DNA of 64,000 bases from JAKPAM01 sp047601745 (lineage in GTDB: Bacteria; Pseudomonadota; Gammaproteobacteria; Burkholderiales; Burkholderiaceae_E), in the NCBI GenBank assembly GCA_047601745.1, contig JASGIS010000001.1:310001-374000 (forward strand), in the 5' to 3' direction. The translations under genes and the position numbers were made by a program. This document shows, one piece after another, positions 43,763 to 56,401 of this stretch (within the stretch, counting starts at the first letter, position 1; every line of letters starts with the position of its first letter). The notes beneath the pieces were generated by a model. The model ran no database searches and was not told the origin of the DNA. It was given only the letters and a program-made list of their open reading frames with translations.

Positions 43763-45249
43763 TCAATTCAACCCCAACCGATGCATCCGGTAGCGCAGCG
43801 CGCGGAACGTGATGCCGAGCAGCTTGGCGGCGGCCGTGCGGTTGTAGCGCGTGCGTTCGAGCGCGCGCTGGATCGCCTCGCGCTCGATCTGGTCCAGGTA
43901 GTCGGGCAGCGAGGCCGGAATCCCTTCGGGGGACAGCTTGACCGGGCGCCGCTCGCCGGCCGCGTCGCCGGCCTGCTGGCCGCCCTGCGACGACGCGGCT
44001 CGCTCGTCCTCGGGCAGATCGTCGCGCTCGTTCTCGTCGGCATCGAGCACCGTCGGCCGCAGCCCCAGGTCCTCGACGTTGATGACCTCGCCGTTCGAGA
44101 ACGCCATCGCCCGTTCGAGGATGTTCTCGAGTTCGCGCACGTTGCCCGGGAACGCGTAGCTCTGCAGGTACTTGGCGGTCACCGAAGCCAGCCGCGGCAC
44201 TTGATCGAGGCCGGCGCGCGCGCTCAACCGCGCGAGCGTGGCCTCGGCCAGCGCCGGAATGTCGGCGGGCCGGTCGCGCAGCGGCGGCAGCTTCAGCTCG
44301 ATGACGTTCAGCCGGTAATACAGGTCCTGTCGAAAGCGGCCGGCGGCCACGCACTGGGCCAGATCCTGGTGGGTGGCGCTGACGATCCGCACGTCGACCG
44401 GATCCTCGGACGTGGCGCCGACCTTGCGCACGCGCTTTTCCTGGATCGCGCGCAGCAGCTTGACCTGCATCGGCAGCGGCAGGTCGGCGACCTCGTCGAG
44501 GAACAGCGTGCCGCCGTTGGCGGCCTGGAAGAAACCGTCGCGGTCTTGATCGGCACCGGTGAACGCGCCGCGTTTGTAGCCGAAGAACTCCGACTCCATC
44601 AGCGTCTCGGGGATCGCGCCGCAGTTGACGGCGATGAACGGCTGCGCGGCGCGCGCGCTGGTCTGGTGAACCAGCCGCGCCGCCAGTTCCTTGCCCGATC
44701 CGCTCTCGCCGGTGATCGCGACCGGCGCCATGCTGCGCGCCAGCCGCATGATCGACGCGCGCACCTCGGCCATCGCCTGCGAATCGCCGAGCAGTTGGCC
44801 GACCAGTTCGCTGGCCGGCTCCTGCGCGCCGCGCGATTCGCCGACGCTGAACTGCACGGCGCTGCGCACCAGGCTGCGCAGCGCCTCGAGCGCGACCGGC
44901 TTGGCCAGGTAGTCGAACGCGCCGGACTTGAGCGCCGCGATCGCGTTCTCGGTGCTGCCATAAGCGGTGATGACGGCCACCGGCGTGTTCGGCATCTCGC
45001 GATTGATCTGGGCGACCAGTTGCAGGCCCTCGCCGTCGGGCAGGCGCATGTCGGTCAGGCACAGCGCATAGACGTTCTGGCTCAGGAAGCGGCGCGCTTC
45101 GGCCACCGAGGCCGCGCAGTCGACGTCCAGGCCCATCCGGATCAGCGTGATGTCGAGCAGCTCGCGAAGGTCCGCTTCATCGTCGACGACCAGCACGCGG
45201 GGGGTCTTGCCCGCGCGAACGGCATTGCGCGACGGAAGGCTGGCTTGGC

Positions 45250-45253
<4 letters not shown>
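43763..45253 (-). CDS. pilR: PilR-type NtrC-family response regulator
   Basis: 496 residues. Receiver domain (about 18-135; phosphoacceptor D68 in CLTDMRLPDGEG, preceded by VVDDEADLR), sigma-54 AAA+ domain (Walker A GESGSGKE, loop GAFTGAD, Walker B NGGTLFLDEVADL) and a Fis-type helix-turn-helix (TAAAKLLGITFRALRYRM). A charged, Gln/Gly-rich linker (about 390-440) precedes the DNA-binding part. With PilS it activates sigma-54-dependent pilin transcription. Its ATG overlaps the pilS stop by 4 bp. Confidence 0.94.
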
Positions 45254-47274
<2,021 letters not shown>

Positions 47275-47280
47275 GGCGGA

Positions 47281-47544
47281 TCAGGCGGCCTGGTCGCGAT
47301 GCGCGGCGCAGCAGTAGAAGCGGCCTCGCGCCTGCAGCGCGTCGCTGTCGGGCACGTAGGTGCCGCAGACCTCGCACTGGCGCATCAGCTCGCGCGCAGC
47401 GGGACGGGGCGGCGCGGGCGCACGACCCTGTCCGTAGCCGGGACCGGCGCGCGCGGCCAGCGCCTTGCGCTGGAGCACCAGCGTCAGCCGCCACGCGAGG
47501 TAACCGAGCCCCCCGATCACGATCCACGACAACAACTTGCCCAT
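47281..47544 (-). CDS. PP0621-family small membrane protein with zinc-like cysteines
   Basis: 87 residues. One N-terminal membrane helix (about 4-24), a Pro/Ala/Arg linker, and a C-terminal cluster CEVCGTYVP...FYCCAAH that resembles a treble-clef or zinc ribbon. Function unknown; it is the standard neighbour between pilS and the cytochrome assembly gene in this lineage. Confidence 0.85.
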   Translation of the reverse strand: MGKLLSWIVIGGLGYLAWRLTLVLQRKALAARAGPGYGQGRAPAPPRPAARELMRQCEVCGTYVPDSDALQARGRFYCCAAHRDQAA

Positions 47545-47567
47545 CGCGGCCTCCGTTCACCGTCGAT

Positions 47568-48536
47568 TCAATAGCGCTGCAGCAGCACTTCGCGAACGAA
47601 ATGGCTGCCGACATAAGCGAGCAGCAGCACGACGAAGCCCGACAGCGTCAGCCGCAGCGCCGTGCGGCCCCGCCACCCCCAGCGCCGGCGACCGAGCAGC
47701 AGCAGGCCGAACAGTCCCCAGGCGATCAGCGTGAACACCGTCTTGTGATCGAAGCGCAGCGGCTGGCCGAAGATCTGCTCGGAAAACAGGATGCCCGAAA
47801 GCGCGGTCAGCGTCAGCATCAGGAAGCCGACACCGAGGAAGCGGAACAGGATCCGTTCGAGCACCAGCAGCGGCGGCAGCCGGTCGAGCCACGCACTCCA
47901 GTGGCGGTCGCCGCCGTCGGCCGGCCGGTGCAGCGCGCGATCGGCGACCCACATCAGTCCGGCATGCAGCGCCGCCAGCAGCAGCAGGCCATAAGCGAGC
48001 GTGCCGACCAGCAGATGCGGCACGAACAGCGGCAGGCCGGCCAGGCGGCTCAGGTCGTTGCCCGGAAAGAACAGCGGCAGCAGCACGGCCAGCGCGGCCA
48101 CCGGCAGCACGATCACCTGCAGCGACTCGATGCGCATCCGCAGGCTTTCGAGCCACAGGATCAGCACGCCGAGCCACAGCGTGACCGACAGCGCGCTCGC
48201 GAAGCCGAAGTGCAGGTACGACGCTTCGACGGCGCCGCGCGTCAGCACCAGCGTACGGCCGTCGAGCGCCAGCGAGATCGACAGCGCGTGCAGCACCAGC
48301 GCGGCCAGCAGCAAGGCGCCGCCCGGACCGTCGCCGGCGACACGGACCGGCCGCTGGTGCGCGCCGCCGATCGCCGGACGGGCGACACCGCCCCCCGGGG
48401 TCGCGGCCGCATGCCCGCGGGTCATCGCCCCCGCGCCGTCGGCGGCCGGCGAGGCCAGCCGTTGCCGCGCGCACCACCAGGCGGCCAGATACAGCAGCGA
48501 CGGCAGCGCGAATGCGACAACCAGTAGAATGTTCAC
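47568..48536 (-). CDS. CcsA-like cytochrome c biogenesis / YpjD membrane protein
   Basis: 322 residues from GTG at 48536 (a TTG one codon earlier is also possible). Eight or so membrane helices with the cytochrome c assembly domain in the second half (VPHLLVGTLAYGLLLLAALHAG, then HKTVFTLIAWGLFGLLLLGRRRWGWRG). Homologues act with heme handling or are uncharacterised YpjD proteins; the WWD tryptophan motif is not obvious. Only about 22 bp separate its start from that of divergent ffh. Confidence 0.85.
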   Translation of the reverse strand: MNILLVVAFALPSLLYLAAWWCARQRLASPAADGAGAMTRGHAAATPGGGVARPAIGGAHQRPVRVAGDGPGGALLLAALVLHALSISLALDGRTLVLTRGAVEASYLHFGFASALSVTLWLGVLILWLESLRMRIESLQVIVLPVAALAVLLPLFFPGNDLSRLAGLPLFVPHLLVGTLAYGLLLLAALHAGLMWVADRALHRPADGGDRHWSAWLDRLPPLLVLERILFRFLGVGFLMLTLTALSGILFSEQIFGQPLRFDHKTVFTLIAWGLFGLLLLGRRRWGWRGRTALRLTLSGFVVLLLAYVGSHFVREVLLQRY

Positions 48537-48558
48537 CAATCCAGTTTACCGCAAGCAA

Positions 48559-49914
48559 ATGCTCGAAAACCTTTCCCAGCGCATGGCGCGCGTGGTCAAG
48601 ACGATGCGCGGCGAAGCCCGTCTGACCGAGGTCAACACGCAGGAGATGCTGCGCGAGATCCGCATCGCGCTGCTCGAGGCGGACGTCGCGCTGCCGGTGG
48701 TCCGCGACCTGATCGCGCGCATCCGGGACAAGGCGATGGGGCAGGACGTCGTCGGCAGCCTGACGCCCGGCCAGGCGCTGGTCGGCGTCGTCAACCGCGA
48801 ACTGACCGAGCTGATGGGCGGCGCGACGGCCGAGCTGGATCTGGCCACGCAACCGCCGGCGATCGTGCTGATGGCCGGCCTGCAGGGCGCGGGCAAGACG
48901 ACCACCGTCGGCAAGCTCGCCAAATGGCTGCGCGAGAACCGCAAGAAGAAGGTGCTGACGGTCTCGTGCGACGTCTACCGGCCGGCGGCCATCGAACAGT
49001 TGAAGACCGTCACCGCGCAGGCGAGCGCCGAGTTCTTCCCGTCCACGCCCGACCAGAAGCCGGTCGACATCGCCCGCGCGGCGATCCAGTGGGCGCGCAG
49101 CCATTATTTCGACGTGCTGCTGGTCGACACGGCCGGCCGGCTGGCGATCGACGAGCAGATGATGCGCGAGATCGCCGAGCTGCATCGGGCGATCGATCCG
49201 ATCGAGACGCTGTTCGTCGTCGATGCGATGCAGGGCCAGGACGCGATCAACACGGCCAAGGCCTTCAGCGAGACGCTGCCGCTGACCGGCGTCGTGCTGA
49301 CCAAGCTCGACGGCGATTCGCGCGGCGGCGCGGCGCTGTCGGTCAAGGCGATCACCGGCAAGCCGATCAAGTTCGTCGGCATCGGCGAGAAGCTCAACGG
49401 CCTGGACGGCTTCCACCCCGAGCGGATGGCCAACCGGATCCTGGGCATGGGCGACATCCTGTCGCTGGTCGAAGAAGCGCAGAAGACCGTCGACCACGAC
49501 GCCGCGAAGGAGCTGGCCGTCAAGCTCAAGGGCGGCAGTCGCTTCGACCTGAACGACTTCCTCGCGCAACTGGGCCAGATGAAGAAGATGGGCGGCCTGT
49601 CGTCGCTGATGGACAAGCTGCCGGCGCAATTCCAGCAGGCGGCGGCCGGCGCCGACATGACGAAGGCCGAGCGCGAGATGCGCCGCATGCAGGGCATCAT
49701 CCATTCGATGACCCCGACCGAGCGCACGCGGCCCGAACTGATCAAGGCCTCGCGCAAGCGCCGCATCGCCGCCGGTGCCGGCGTGCAGGTGCAGGAGGTC
49801 AACCGCCTGCTGAACCAGTTCGACCAGATGCAGTCGATGGTCAAGAAGATGCAGAAGGGCGGGCTGGCCAAGATGCTGCGAGGCATGAAGGGCATGATGC
49901 CCGGCATGCGCTGA
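48559..49914 (+). CDS. ffh: Signal recognition particle protein Ffh
   Basis: 451 residues. NG GTPase domain with P-loop GLQGAGKTTT (107-116), DVYRPAAIEQL and DTAGRL, and the methionine-rich M domain ending GMMPGMR, which binds 4.5S RNA and signal peptides. It delivers inner-membrane proteins to the Sec translocon with FtsY. The ATG is supported by family length; a TAGAAT -10-like sequence lies at 48525-48530 inside the divergent gene. Confidence 0.97.
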   Translation: MLENLSQRMARVVKTMRGEARLTEVNTQEMLREIRIALLEADVALPVVRDLIARIRDKAMGQDVVGSLTPGQALVGVVNRELTELMGGATAELDLATQPPAIVLMAGLQGAGKTTTVGKLAKWLRENRKKKVLTVSCDVYRPAAIEQLKTVTAQASAEFFPSTPDQKPVDIARAAIQWARSHYFDVLLVDTAGRLAIDEQMMREIAELHRAIDPIETLFVVDAMQGQDAINTAKAFSETLPLTGVVLTKLDGDSRGGAALSVKAITGKPIKFVGIGEKLNGLDGFHPERMANRILGMGDILSLVEEAQKTVDHDAAKELAVKLKGGSRFDLNDFLAQLGQMKKMGGLSSLMDKLPAQFQQAAAGADMTKAEREMRRMQGIIHSMTPTERTRPELIKASRKRRIAAGAGVQVQEVNRLLNQFDQMQSMVKKMQKGGLAKMLRGMKGMMPGMR

Positions 49915-49984
49915 GGCCCCGCCCCGGCCCCATCCCCTCGAACGTTGCTGCCGTCGCCGACGGCCGTCCTGACGGAGACTGACG

Positions 49985-51469
<1,485 letters not shown>

Positions 51470-51607
51470 TGCCGCGCGGCCGCCGCTTACCCTCTTACCC
51501 CGGCCGCCGGCGGCTGTCGTATATCCTCTCGCATCCCGCTTCGCGTCGGTCCGGTCTTCGCCGATCCCGATGCGATCCCCCCTCCGCCCCGACCCGCCGC
51601 CGCTGAC

Positions 51608-52069
51608 ATGCCGAAGCTGATCCAGACCCGCAAGAGCCCCGTCCATGGCCGAGGCGTTTTCGCGCTCGTCGACATCCCGAAGGGCACGCGCATCATCGAG
51701 TACAAGGGCGAACGGATCTCCAATGCCGAGGCCGATCGCCGCCATCCGACGAACCCCGACGATCCGTTCCACACGTTCTTCTTCTCGTTGTCGGACAGCG
51801 ACGAGTGCATCGACGCGAACGTCCGGGGCAACGCGGCGCGCTGGATCAACCACTCGTGCGCGCCGAACTGCGCGTCCGAGGAGGTCGAGGACAGCCGCGG
51901 GCGCTCGCACGTCTACATCCATGCGATCCGCGGCATCAAGGCCGGCGAGGAGCTGAACTACGACTACCGGCTCGGCATGGCCGGCCGGATCACGAAGAAG
52001 GACAAGGCCAACTACGCGTGCCGCTGCGGCGCACGCAAGTGCCGCGGCACGATGCTGCTGGTCGAATAG
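51608..52069 (+). CDS. SET-domain protein (lysine methyltransferase-like) with post-SET cysteines
   Basis: 153 residues, essentially a bare SET domain. Motifs: GRGVFA (14-19, SAM site), RWINHSCAPNC (79-88 pseudo-knot) and ELNYDY (115-120), followed by a post-SET CRCGARKCRG (C138, C140, C145), which with C88 can bind zinc. All catalytic signatures are intact. The family arose in eukaryotes and is scattered in bacteria by transfer; targets in bacteria are mostly unknown, though histone-like proteins are plausible. The gene is solitary, between a flavoprotein and a cupin. Confidence 0.92.
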   Translation: MPKLIQTRKSPVHGRGVFALVDIPKGTRIIEYKGERISNAEADRRHPTNPDDPFHTFFFSLSDSDECIDANVRGNAARWINHSCAPNCASEEVEDSRGRSHVYIHAIRGIKAGEELNYDYRLGMAGRITKKDKANYACRCGARKCRGTMLLVE

Positions 52070-52187
52070 GCGCGGAGCCGGTCGGCGGCGCCCGCGCCCG
52101 GTGCCCGCCCTCGGTATCCGCCGCTGCGCGCCCGGCGCCTAGCGCGAGGCGTGCCGGCCGATGATCATCGCCAGCGACGCGAGCCGA

Positions 52188-52688
52188 TCAACCCTTGTGG
52201 ATCGGGTCGACCCACAGCACGGTTTCGGGCTTCTCGATCGGCTCGATGTCGAGGTTGACGACGACCGTCTCGCCGTCGCTGCGCACCAGCACGCAATCGA
52301 GCTTCTCGTCGGCGCTGGCGTTGATCTCCTGGTGCGGCACGAACGGCGGCACGTAGATGAAATCGCCGGGGCCGGCCTCGGCGACGAACTCGAGCTTGTC
52401 GCCCCAACGCAGGCGCGCGCGGCCGCTGACGACGTAGATGACGCTCTCGAGCGGGCCATGGTGGTGCGCGCCGGTCTTGGCGTCGGGGTGGATCGTCACG
52501 GTACCGGCCCACAGCTTCTGCGCGCCGACGCGTGCGAGGTCGATCGCGGTGCGGCGGTCCATGCCCGCCGTGGACGCGGTGCTCGGCGGCAGCTTGTCGC
52601 CGGGAACGACCTTCACGCCGTCGTATTTCCACGCGGGCGCGGCGCCCTGATCGTCGTGCGGATGGGGATGGGAATGATCGGCGGACAT
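52188..52688 (-). CDS. Cupin-domain protein
   Basis: 166 residues with a single cupin barrel. Metal motif 1 GAHHHGPLESVIYVVSGRARLRWG and motif 2 PGDFIYVPPFVPHQEIN give three His and one Glu. AGGAG lies 9 bases before the ATG. The N-terminus is His/Pro/Asp-rich. Function in this family is usually unknown (regulatory or small-molecule dioxygenase). It is monocistronic. Confidence 0.85.
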   Translation of the reverse strand: MSADHSHPHPHDDQGAAPAWKYDGVKVVPGDKLPPSTASTAGMDRRTAIDLARVGAQKLWAGTVTIHPDAKTGAHHHGPLESVIYVVSGRARLRWGDKLEFVAEAGPGDFIYVPPFVPHQEINASADEKLDCVLVRSDGETVVVNLDIEPIEKPETVLWVDPIHKG

Positions 52689-52783
52689 CGTTGGCGTCTC
52701 CTGCGGCAAGCTTGACGGACAGCCCGCAAGCTTACCACCGCGTCGCGCGCCGACGCTCGCGCCACGCCGAGCCGATCCGACGC

Positions 52784-52880
52784 AGATCAACTGCCGATCG
52801 ATCGCTTGCCGACCGACTACCGACTGCCTGCCGACTGCCTGCCGACTGCCTGCCGACCGCCTGTAGATCAACTGCCGATC
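52784..52880. repeat. 11-bp tandem array flanked by a 16-bp direct repeat, spanning the PhoX-like stop
   Basis: AGATCAACTGCCGATC occurs at 52784-52799 and 52865-52880; between them lie about four CGACTGCCTGC units. The second 16-bp copy contains the stop codon of the PhoX-like gene (52868-52870). Confidence 0.85.
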
Positions 52881-54973
52881 ACGCCGCCTTCGATCCGCCG
52901 GATCGCCAGCGTTGCCGAACGCGGCCGGCCGCCGGCGCGCGAATCGGGCCAGCTCGACAGGCGGCGCGACGGATTCGGGTCGGCGCCGTTCGAGCCCGTT
53001 TCGCCCGGATGCCGGACGTTGACGAACAGCGTCGTACCGTCCGGCGTGAAGCACGCGCCGCCCAGCTCGCTGCCGCGCGGACCGGTCATGAAGCGGCGCG
53101 CCTCGCCGCTGGCCGGGTCGAAGACCAGCATCTGGTTGTTGCCGAACGATGCGAACGCGCGTTGCAGCAGGTCGGCCGGCCGGATGCCGGTCTGTACCCA
53201 CAACAGGCCGCCCGCATCGAACGCCAACCCGTCGGGATCGGGCAGCGGATCGCCGCCCGGCGACAACAGCCGCCACGCGAACGCGGCTCCCGCCGGCCCG
53301 CCGTCGCGCTCGTCGACGGCGAGCAGACGCCCGAACGGATTCGGCCCGTCGGGATTGACGGCGTCGATGCCCGGCCTGCCCGGCGCGCCGCGCTCGGCGT
53401 TGCCGGCCAACGCGCAGTAGACGGTGCCGCTGCGCGGATCGACGGCCGTGCCTCGCGGCCGGTCGAGACGGGTCGCGCCGACACGGTCGGCGGCCTGTCG
53501 CGTGCGGATCAGCACGTCGGCCTGCGATGCGAAGCCGGCACCGGCCGTCAGGCCGTTACGGCCCTGGACCAGTTCGATCCACCGGCCGCTGCCGTCGTCT
53601 TGAAAACGCGCGACGTACAGCGTGCCTTCGTCGAGCAGATCGCGGTTGGCCGCGCGGTCCGCCGGCTGCCAGGGCCGCGCGGTGACGAACTTGTACAGGT
53701 ACTCGAACGCCTGCTCGTCGGTCAGGTAGAACGCGACGCGGCCGTCGGGTGCGATCGCCGGCGTCGCGGCCTCGTGCTTGAATCGTCCCAATGCGGTGCG
53801 CTTGACCGGCGGAACGGACGGATCATGAGGATCGATTTCGACGATCCAGCCGAAGTGGTTCGGTTCGTTCGGATTGCGTTCGACGTCGAAGCGCGGATCG
53901 ACGTCGCCCCAGCGCATCAGGTTGGCGGCGGCGCCGATGCCGTAGCGCGCCTCGTCGGCGCTCGGTCGAGCGCGTCCCTTGAACGCGAGCTCGAAGTTCC
54001 GCTCGCACGACAGATAAGTCCCCCACGGCGTCCAGCCGCCGCCGCCGTTGGCCAGCGTACCCAGGCCGGCCCGGCCGGTCGCGCTGCGCGCGGTCTTCAT
54101 CGCGTCGTGGCCGGCGGCCGGCCCGGCGATGCGCAACGGCGTCTCGGCATGGATACGCTGTGCGTGCGGCGACGGGCGCTGCAGCGTCCAGCGCGGGCCG
54201 ACGCGCAGCACGTCGACGATCGAGACGCCGACCGCGCGCTGCGACTTGCGCGCCTTGGCCAGCGACCATTGCGCGGCACCGTCGGCGAACAGCAGCGTCG
54301 CGTCGGCGTACGCGTGGTTGATCGCGAGGAAACCGCGCTCGGACGAGGCCTGCGGGTCGGCGAGCGCCGCCACGCCCTGGCAGGGGCGCCACGGACTCGG
54401 GAAGAACTGCATCCCGTCGTGATCCATGCCGGCCTGCAGCGCCTGTTCGTCGGCGCCGTTCGACGCGTCGGGACGGAACGGCGGAAGCCCGCGCGACAGT
54501 CCGACCGGGTCGCCCCACGGCAGCAGCACCGTCGCCGCGTAGCCTTCGGGCACGTGCACATTGTCGTCGCGGGCGATGACGACCGGTTTGAAGCGCAGGC
54601 CCGGCGATGCGCGCTCGGCCGGCCCGCCGCCGTCACCGCCAGCGGGGGGTGCTGCGCAGCCGGCCAGCCAGGGCAACGCGACCGAGCCGCCGCCGCCGGC
54701 CGTCAGCGACGCGAGCCGCCGCAACCATCGCCGGCGCCCGGAGCGGGATGGTCCGGATCGCGCGGCAGTTCCGACCGCGCCGCCACCGGCCACGCCGGCC
54801 ACGCCGACCGCGCCAGCCATGCCAGCCATGCCAGCCACGCCGGTCGAGCCGGTCGTACTGGTCGTACCGGTCGTACCACTCGATACGTCGGACGAGCGCT
54901 CGGCCGGACGGCCGGACGCGTCCGGGGATTCGACAGCCGCCGGTTCGACGGACAAACGATGCAGGTCTCGCAT
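52868..54973 (-). CDS. PhoX-like DUF839 Tat lipoprotein (alkaline phosphatase family)
   Basis: 701 residues. A long N-terminal region (1-79) carrying a Gly/Thr/Ala/Val repeat precedes a twin-arginine signal (GRRRWLRRLASL, 79-90), then a hydrophobic stretch and a lipobox-like LAGC (C106), so this is probably a Tat-exported lipoprotein. The DUF839/PhoX beta-propeller follows (about 135-690). Conserved blocks include WGTYLSCERNF with C323 at the iron-ligand cysteine; relatives usually read CEEN, so the Glu is replaced by Arg here. PhoX enzymes are calcium/iron phosphatases; activity is uncertain. Confidence 0.85.
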   Translation of the reverse strand: MRDLHRLSVEPAAVESPDASGRPAERSSDVSSGTTGTTSTTGSTGVAGMAGMAGAVGVAGVAGGGAVGTAARSGPSRSGRRRWLRRLASLTAGGGGSVALPWLAGCAAPPAGGDGGGPAERASPGLRFKPVVIARDDNVHVPEGYAATVLLPWGDPVGLSRGLPPFRPDASNGADEQALQAGMDHDGMQFFPSPWRPCQGVAALADPQASSERGFLAINHAYADATLLFADGAAQWSLAKARKSQRAVGVSIVDVLRVGPRWTLQRPSPHAQRIHAETPLRIAGPAAGHDAMKTARSATGRAGLGTLANGGGGWTPWGTYLSCERNFELAFKGRARPSADEARYGIGAAANLMRWGDVDPRFDVERNPNEPNHFGWIVEIDPHDPSVPPVKRTALGRFKHEAATPAIAPDGRVAFYLTDEQAFEYLYKFVTARPWQPADRAANRDLLDEGTLYVARFQDDGSGRWIELVQGRNGLTAGAGFASQADVLIRTRQAADRVGATRLDRPRGTAVDPRSGTVYCALAGNAERGAPGRPGIDAVNPDGPNPFGRLLAVDERDGGPAGAAFAWRLLSPGGDPLPDPDGLAFDAGGLLWVQTGIRPADLLQRAFASFGNNQMLVFDPASGEARRFMTGPRGSELGGACFTPDGTTLFVNVRHPGETGSNGADPNPSRRLSSWPDSRAGGRPRSATLAIRRIEGGVIGS
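54776..54880 (-). repeat. 9-bp tandem array before the Tat signal of the PhoX-like gene
   Basis: Degenerate 9-bp units on the coding strand give Gly-Thr-Thr and Val/Met-Ala-Gly triplets (residues 32-66). All in-frame. Confidence 0.8.
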
Positions 54974-55131
54974 GACAGGGACAGGGTAATCGAACGACCG
55001 GCGAGCCGAGCGTGATCTTTCTCCGCATGACGGGGAGGAAAGCGCGGCGGACCGCGCCCCGGATCCAGGCGAGATGATAGCGGCCGCGCTATGCTGCGCC
55101 CTCTCTGCCTCATCCACGGAGCCCCGGCACG

Positions 55132-55590
55132 ATGACGAACTCGACGAAAGCGGCGAAGACGGCGGGACCGATCTGGCAACGACCGGCCACCCTCGAAGCG
55201 ATCCACGCGAATCACCACGACACGATCTGCGAGCACCTGGGCATCGAGTTCGTCGAGGTCGGCGACGACTATCTGGTCGCGCGCATGCCGGCCGACCGCC
55301 GCACGCGGCAGCCGATGGGCATCGTGCACGGCGGCGCATCGGTGACGCTGGCCGAAACGCTCGGCAGCGTCGGCGCCAACCTGTGCCTGGCGCCGCCGCA
55401 GGCGGCGGTCGGCCTGGACATCAACGCTAACCACATCCGTTCGGTGCGCGACGGCTGGGTCACCGGCCGCGCGCACCCGGTCCACCTGGGCCGCACGACG
55501 CAGGTGTGGCAGATCGAGATGCGCGACGACGCCGGCAGGCTGACCTGCACGTCGCGGCTGACGATGGCGGTGATCGCCCGGCCGGCGTGA
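55132..55590 (+). CDS. Hotdog-fold thioesterase (PaaI/YdiI-like)
   Basis: 152 residues. The signature GIVHGGASVTLAETLGS holds the catalytic His/Glu of the 4-hydroxybenzoyl-CoA thioesterase/YdiI branch; LDINANHIRSVRDG and LGRTTQVWQIEM are the following strands. It hydrolyses acyl- or aryl-CoA esters in the cytoplasm; substrate open. Its stop is one base from the stop of the convergent lytic transglycosylase gene. Confidence 0.9.
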   Translation: MTNSTKAAKTAGPIWQRPATLEAIHANHHDTICEHLGIEFVEVGDDYLVARMPADRRTRQPMGIVHGGASVTLAETLGSVGANLCLAPPQAAVGLDINANHIRSVRDGWVTGRAHPVHLGRTTQVWQIEMRDDAGRLTCTSRLTMAVIARPA

Positions 55591-55591
55591 A

Positions 55592-56401
55592 TCAGCGCGT
55601 CGGCGCGGGCTCGGCCGACGATGCGGACGTGGGCGCGGCCCGCGGCGACGGCACCGGCCGCGCCGAAGATGCCGATGACGCCGATGACGCTGACGGCACT
55701 GACGCTGACGCCGCCGATGCCGGGGCCGACGGCGATGCCGATGGCGAAACCGACGGAGCGGACGGCGGCGGCGGCGTGTACGACCAACGGCGCCACGCGT
55801 TGAGCACCAGGTTCGGGTATTCGGGCCGGCCCAGGCTGCCGTTGTAGCGCCCGAGCGCGCGGAACAGGTCGCCCTTCTCGATGTCGAGGTAGTGGCGCAG
55901 GATCGTGCAGCCGTAGCGCAGGTTGGCGCGCATCTCGAACAGGCGCGACGCGTCGCCGTCGCCGATCAGACCGGCCCAGAACGGCATCACTTGCATCAAC
56001 CCGCGTGCACCGGCGGTGGACACCGCGTACTGGCGGAAATTACTCTCGACCTGGATCAGCCCGAGAACGAGCTGCGGATCGAGCCCGGCGCGCTTGGCCT
56101 CGTAGTGCAGCGTCGACAGCAGATCGACGCGCCGGCGGTGGTCGGGCGCCCAGCGGCGCGGCAGCCGATCGGCCATCGTCGCCAGCCAGTCGACCTTCTC
56201 GAGCACCGACGCGAACACCGGTTCGGGCGGCCGGCGGTCGGCGATCGCGGCGCTCAGCGCGCTGCGCACCGCCGCGCCGAGCGGCTCGTACTGCTGCGCG
56301 CCGGCCCGCGCCGGCCGCGGATGCAGCGCGGCAGCGCCGGACACGGCCGCCAGCGGCAGGCCGCCCAGCAGGCGCGCGACCCGGCGACGCCGCGCGTTCA
56401 C
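55592..56401 (-). CDS. Lytic murein transglycosylase (SLT domain)
   Basis: 269 residues. Arg-rich signal sequence, then an SLT domain with the catalytic Glu E119 in LIQVESNFRQYAVSTAGARG and LMQVMPFW; LRYGCTILRHYL and LGRYNGSLGRPEYP complete the lysozyme-like fold. It cleaves glycan strands forming anhydro-MurNAc, the substrate chain for AmpD. Residues 214-269 are a Ser/Ala/Pro low-complexity tail (55595-55762). Its ATG overlaps the proS stop by 4 bp. Confidence 0.92.
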   Translation of the reverse strand: MNARRRRVARLLGGLPLAAVSGAAALHPRPARAGAQQYEPLGAAVRSALSAAIADRRPPEPVFASVLEKVDWLATMADRLPRRWAPDHRRRVDLLSTLHYEAKRAGLDPQLVLGLIQVESNFRQYAVSTAGARGLMQVMPFWAGLIGDGDASRLFEMRANLRYGCTILRHYLDIEKGDLFRALGRYNGSLGRPEYPNLVLNAWRRWSYTPPPPSAPSVSPSASPSAPASAASASVPSASSASSASSARPVPSPRAAPTSASSAEPAPTR

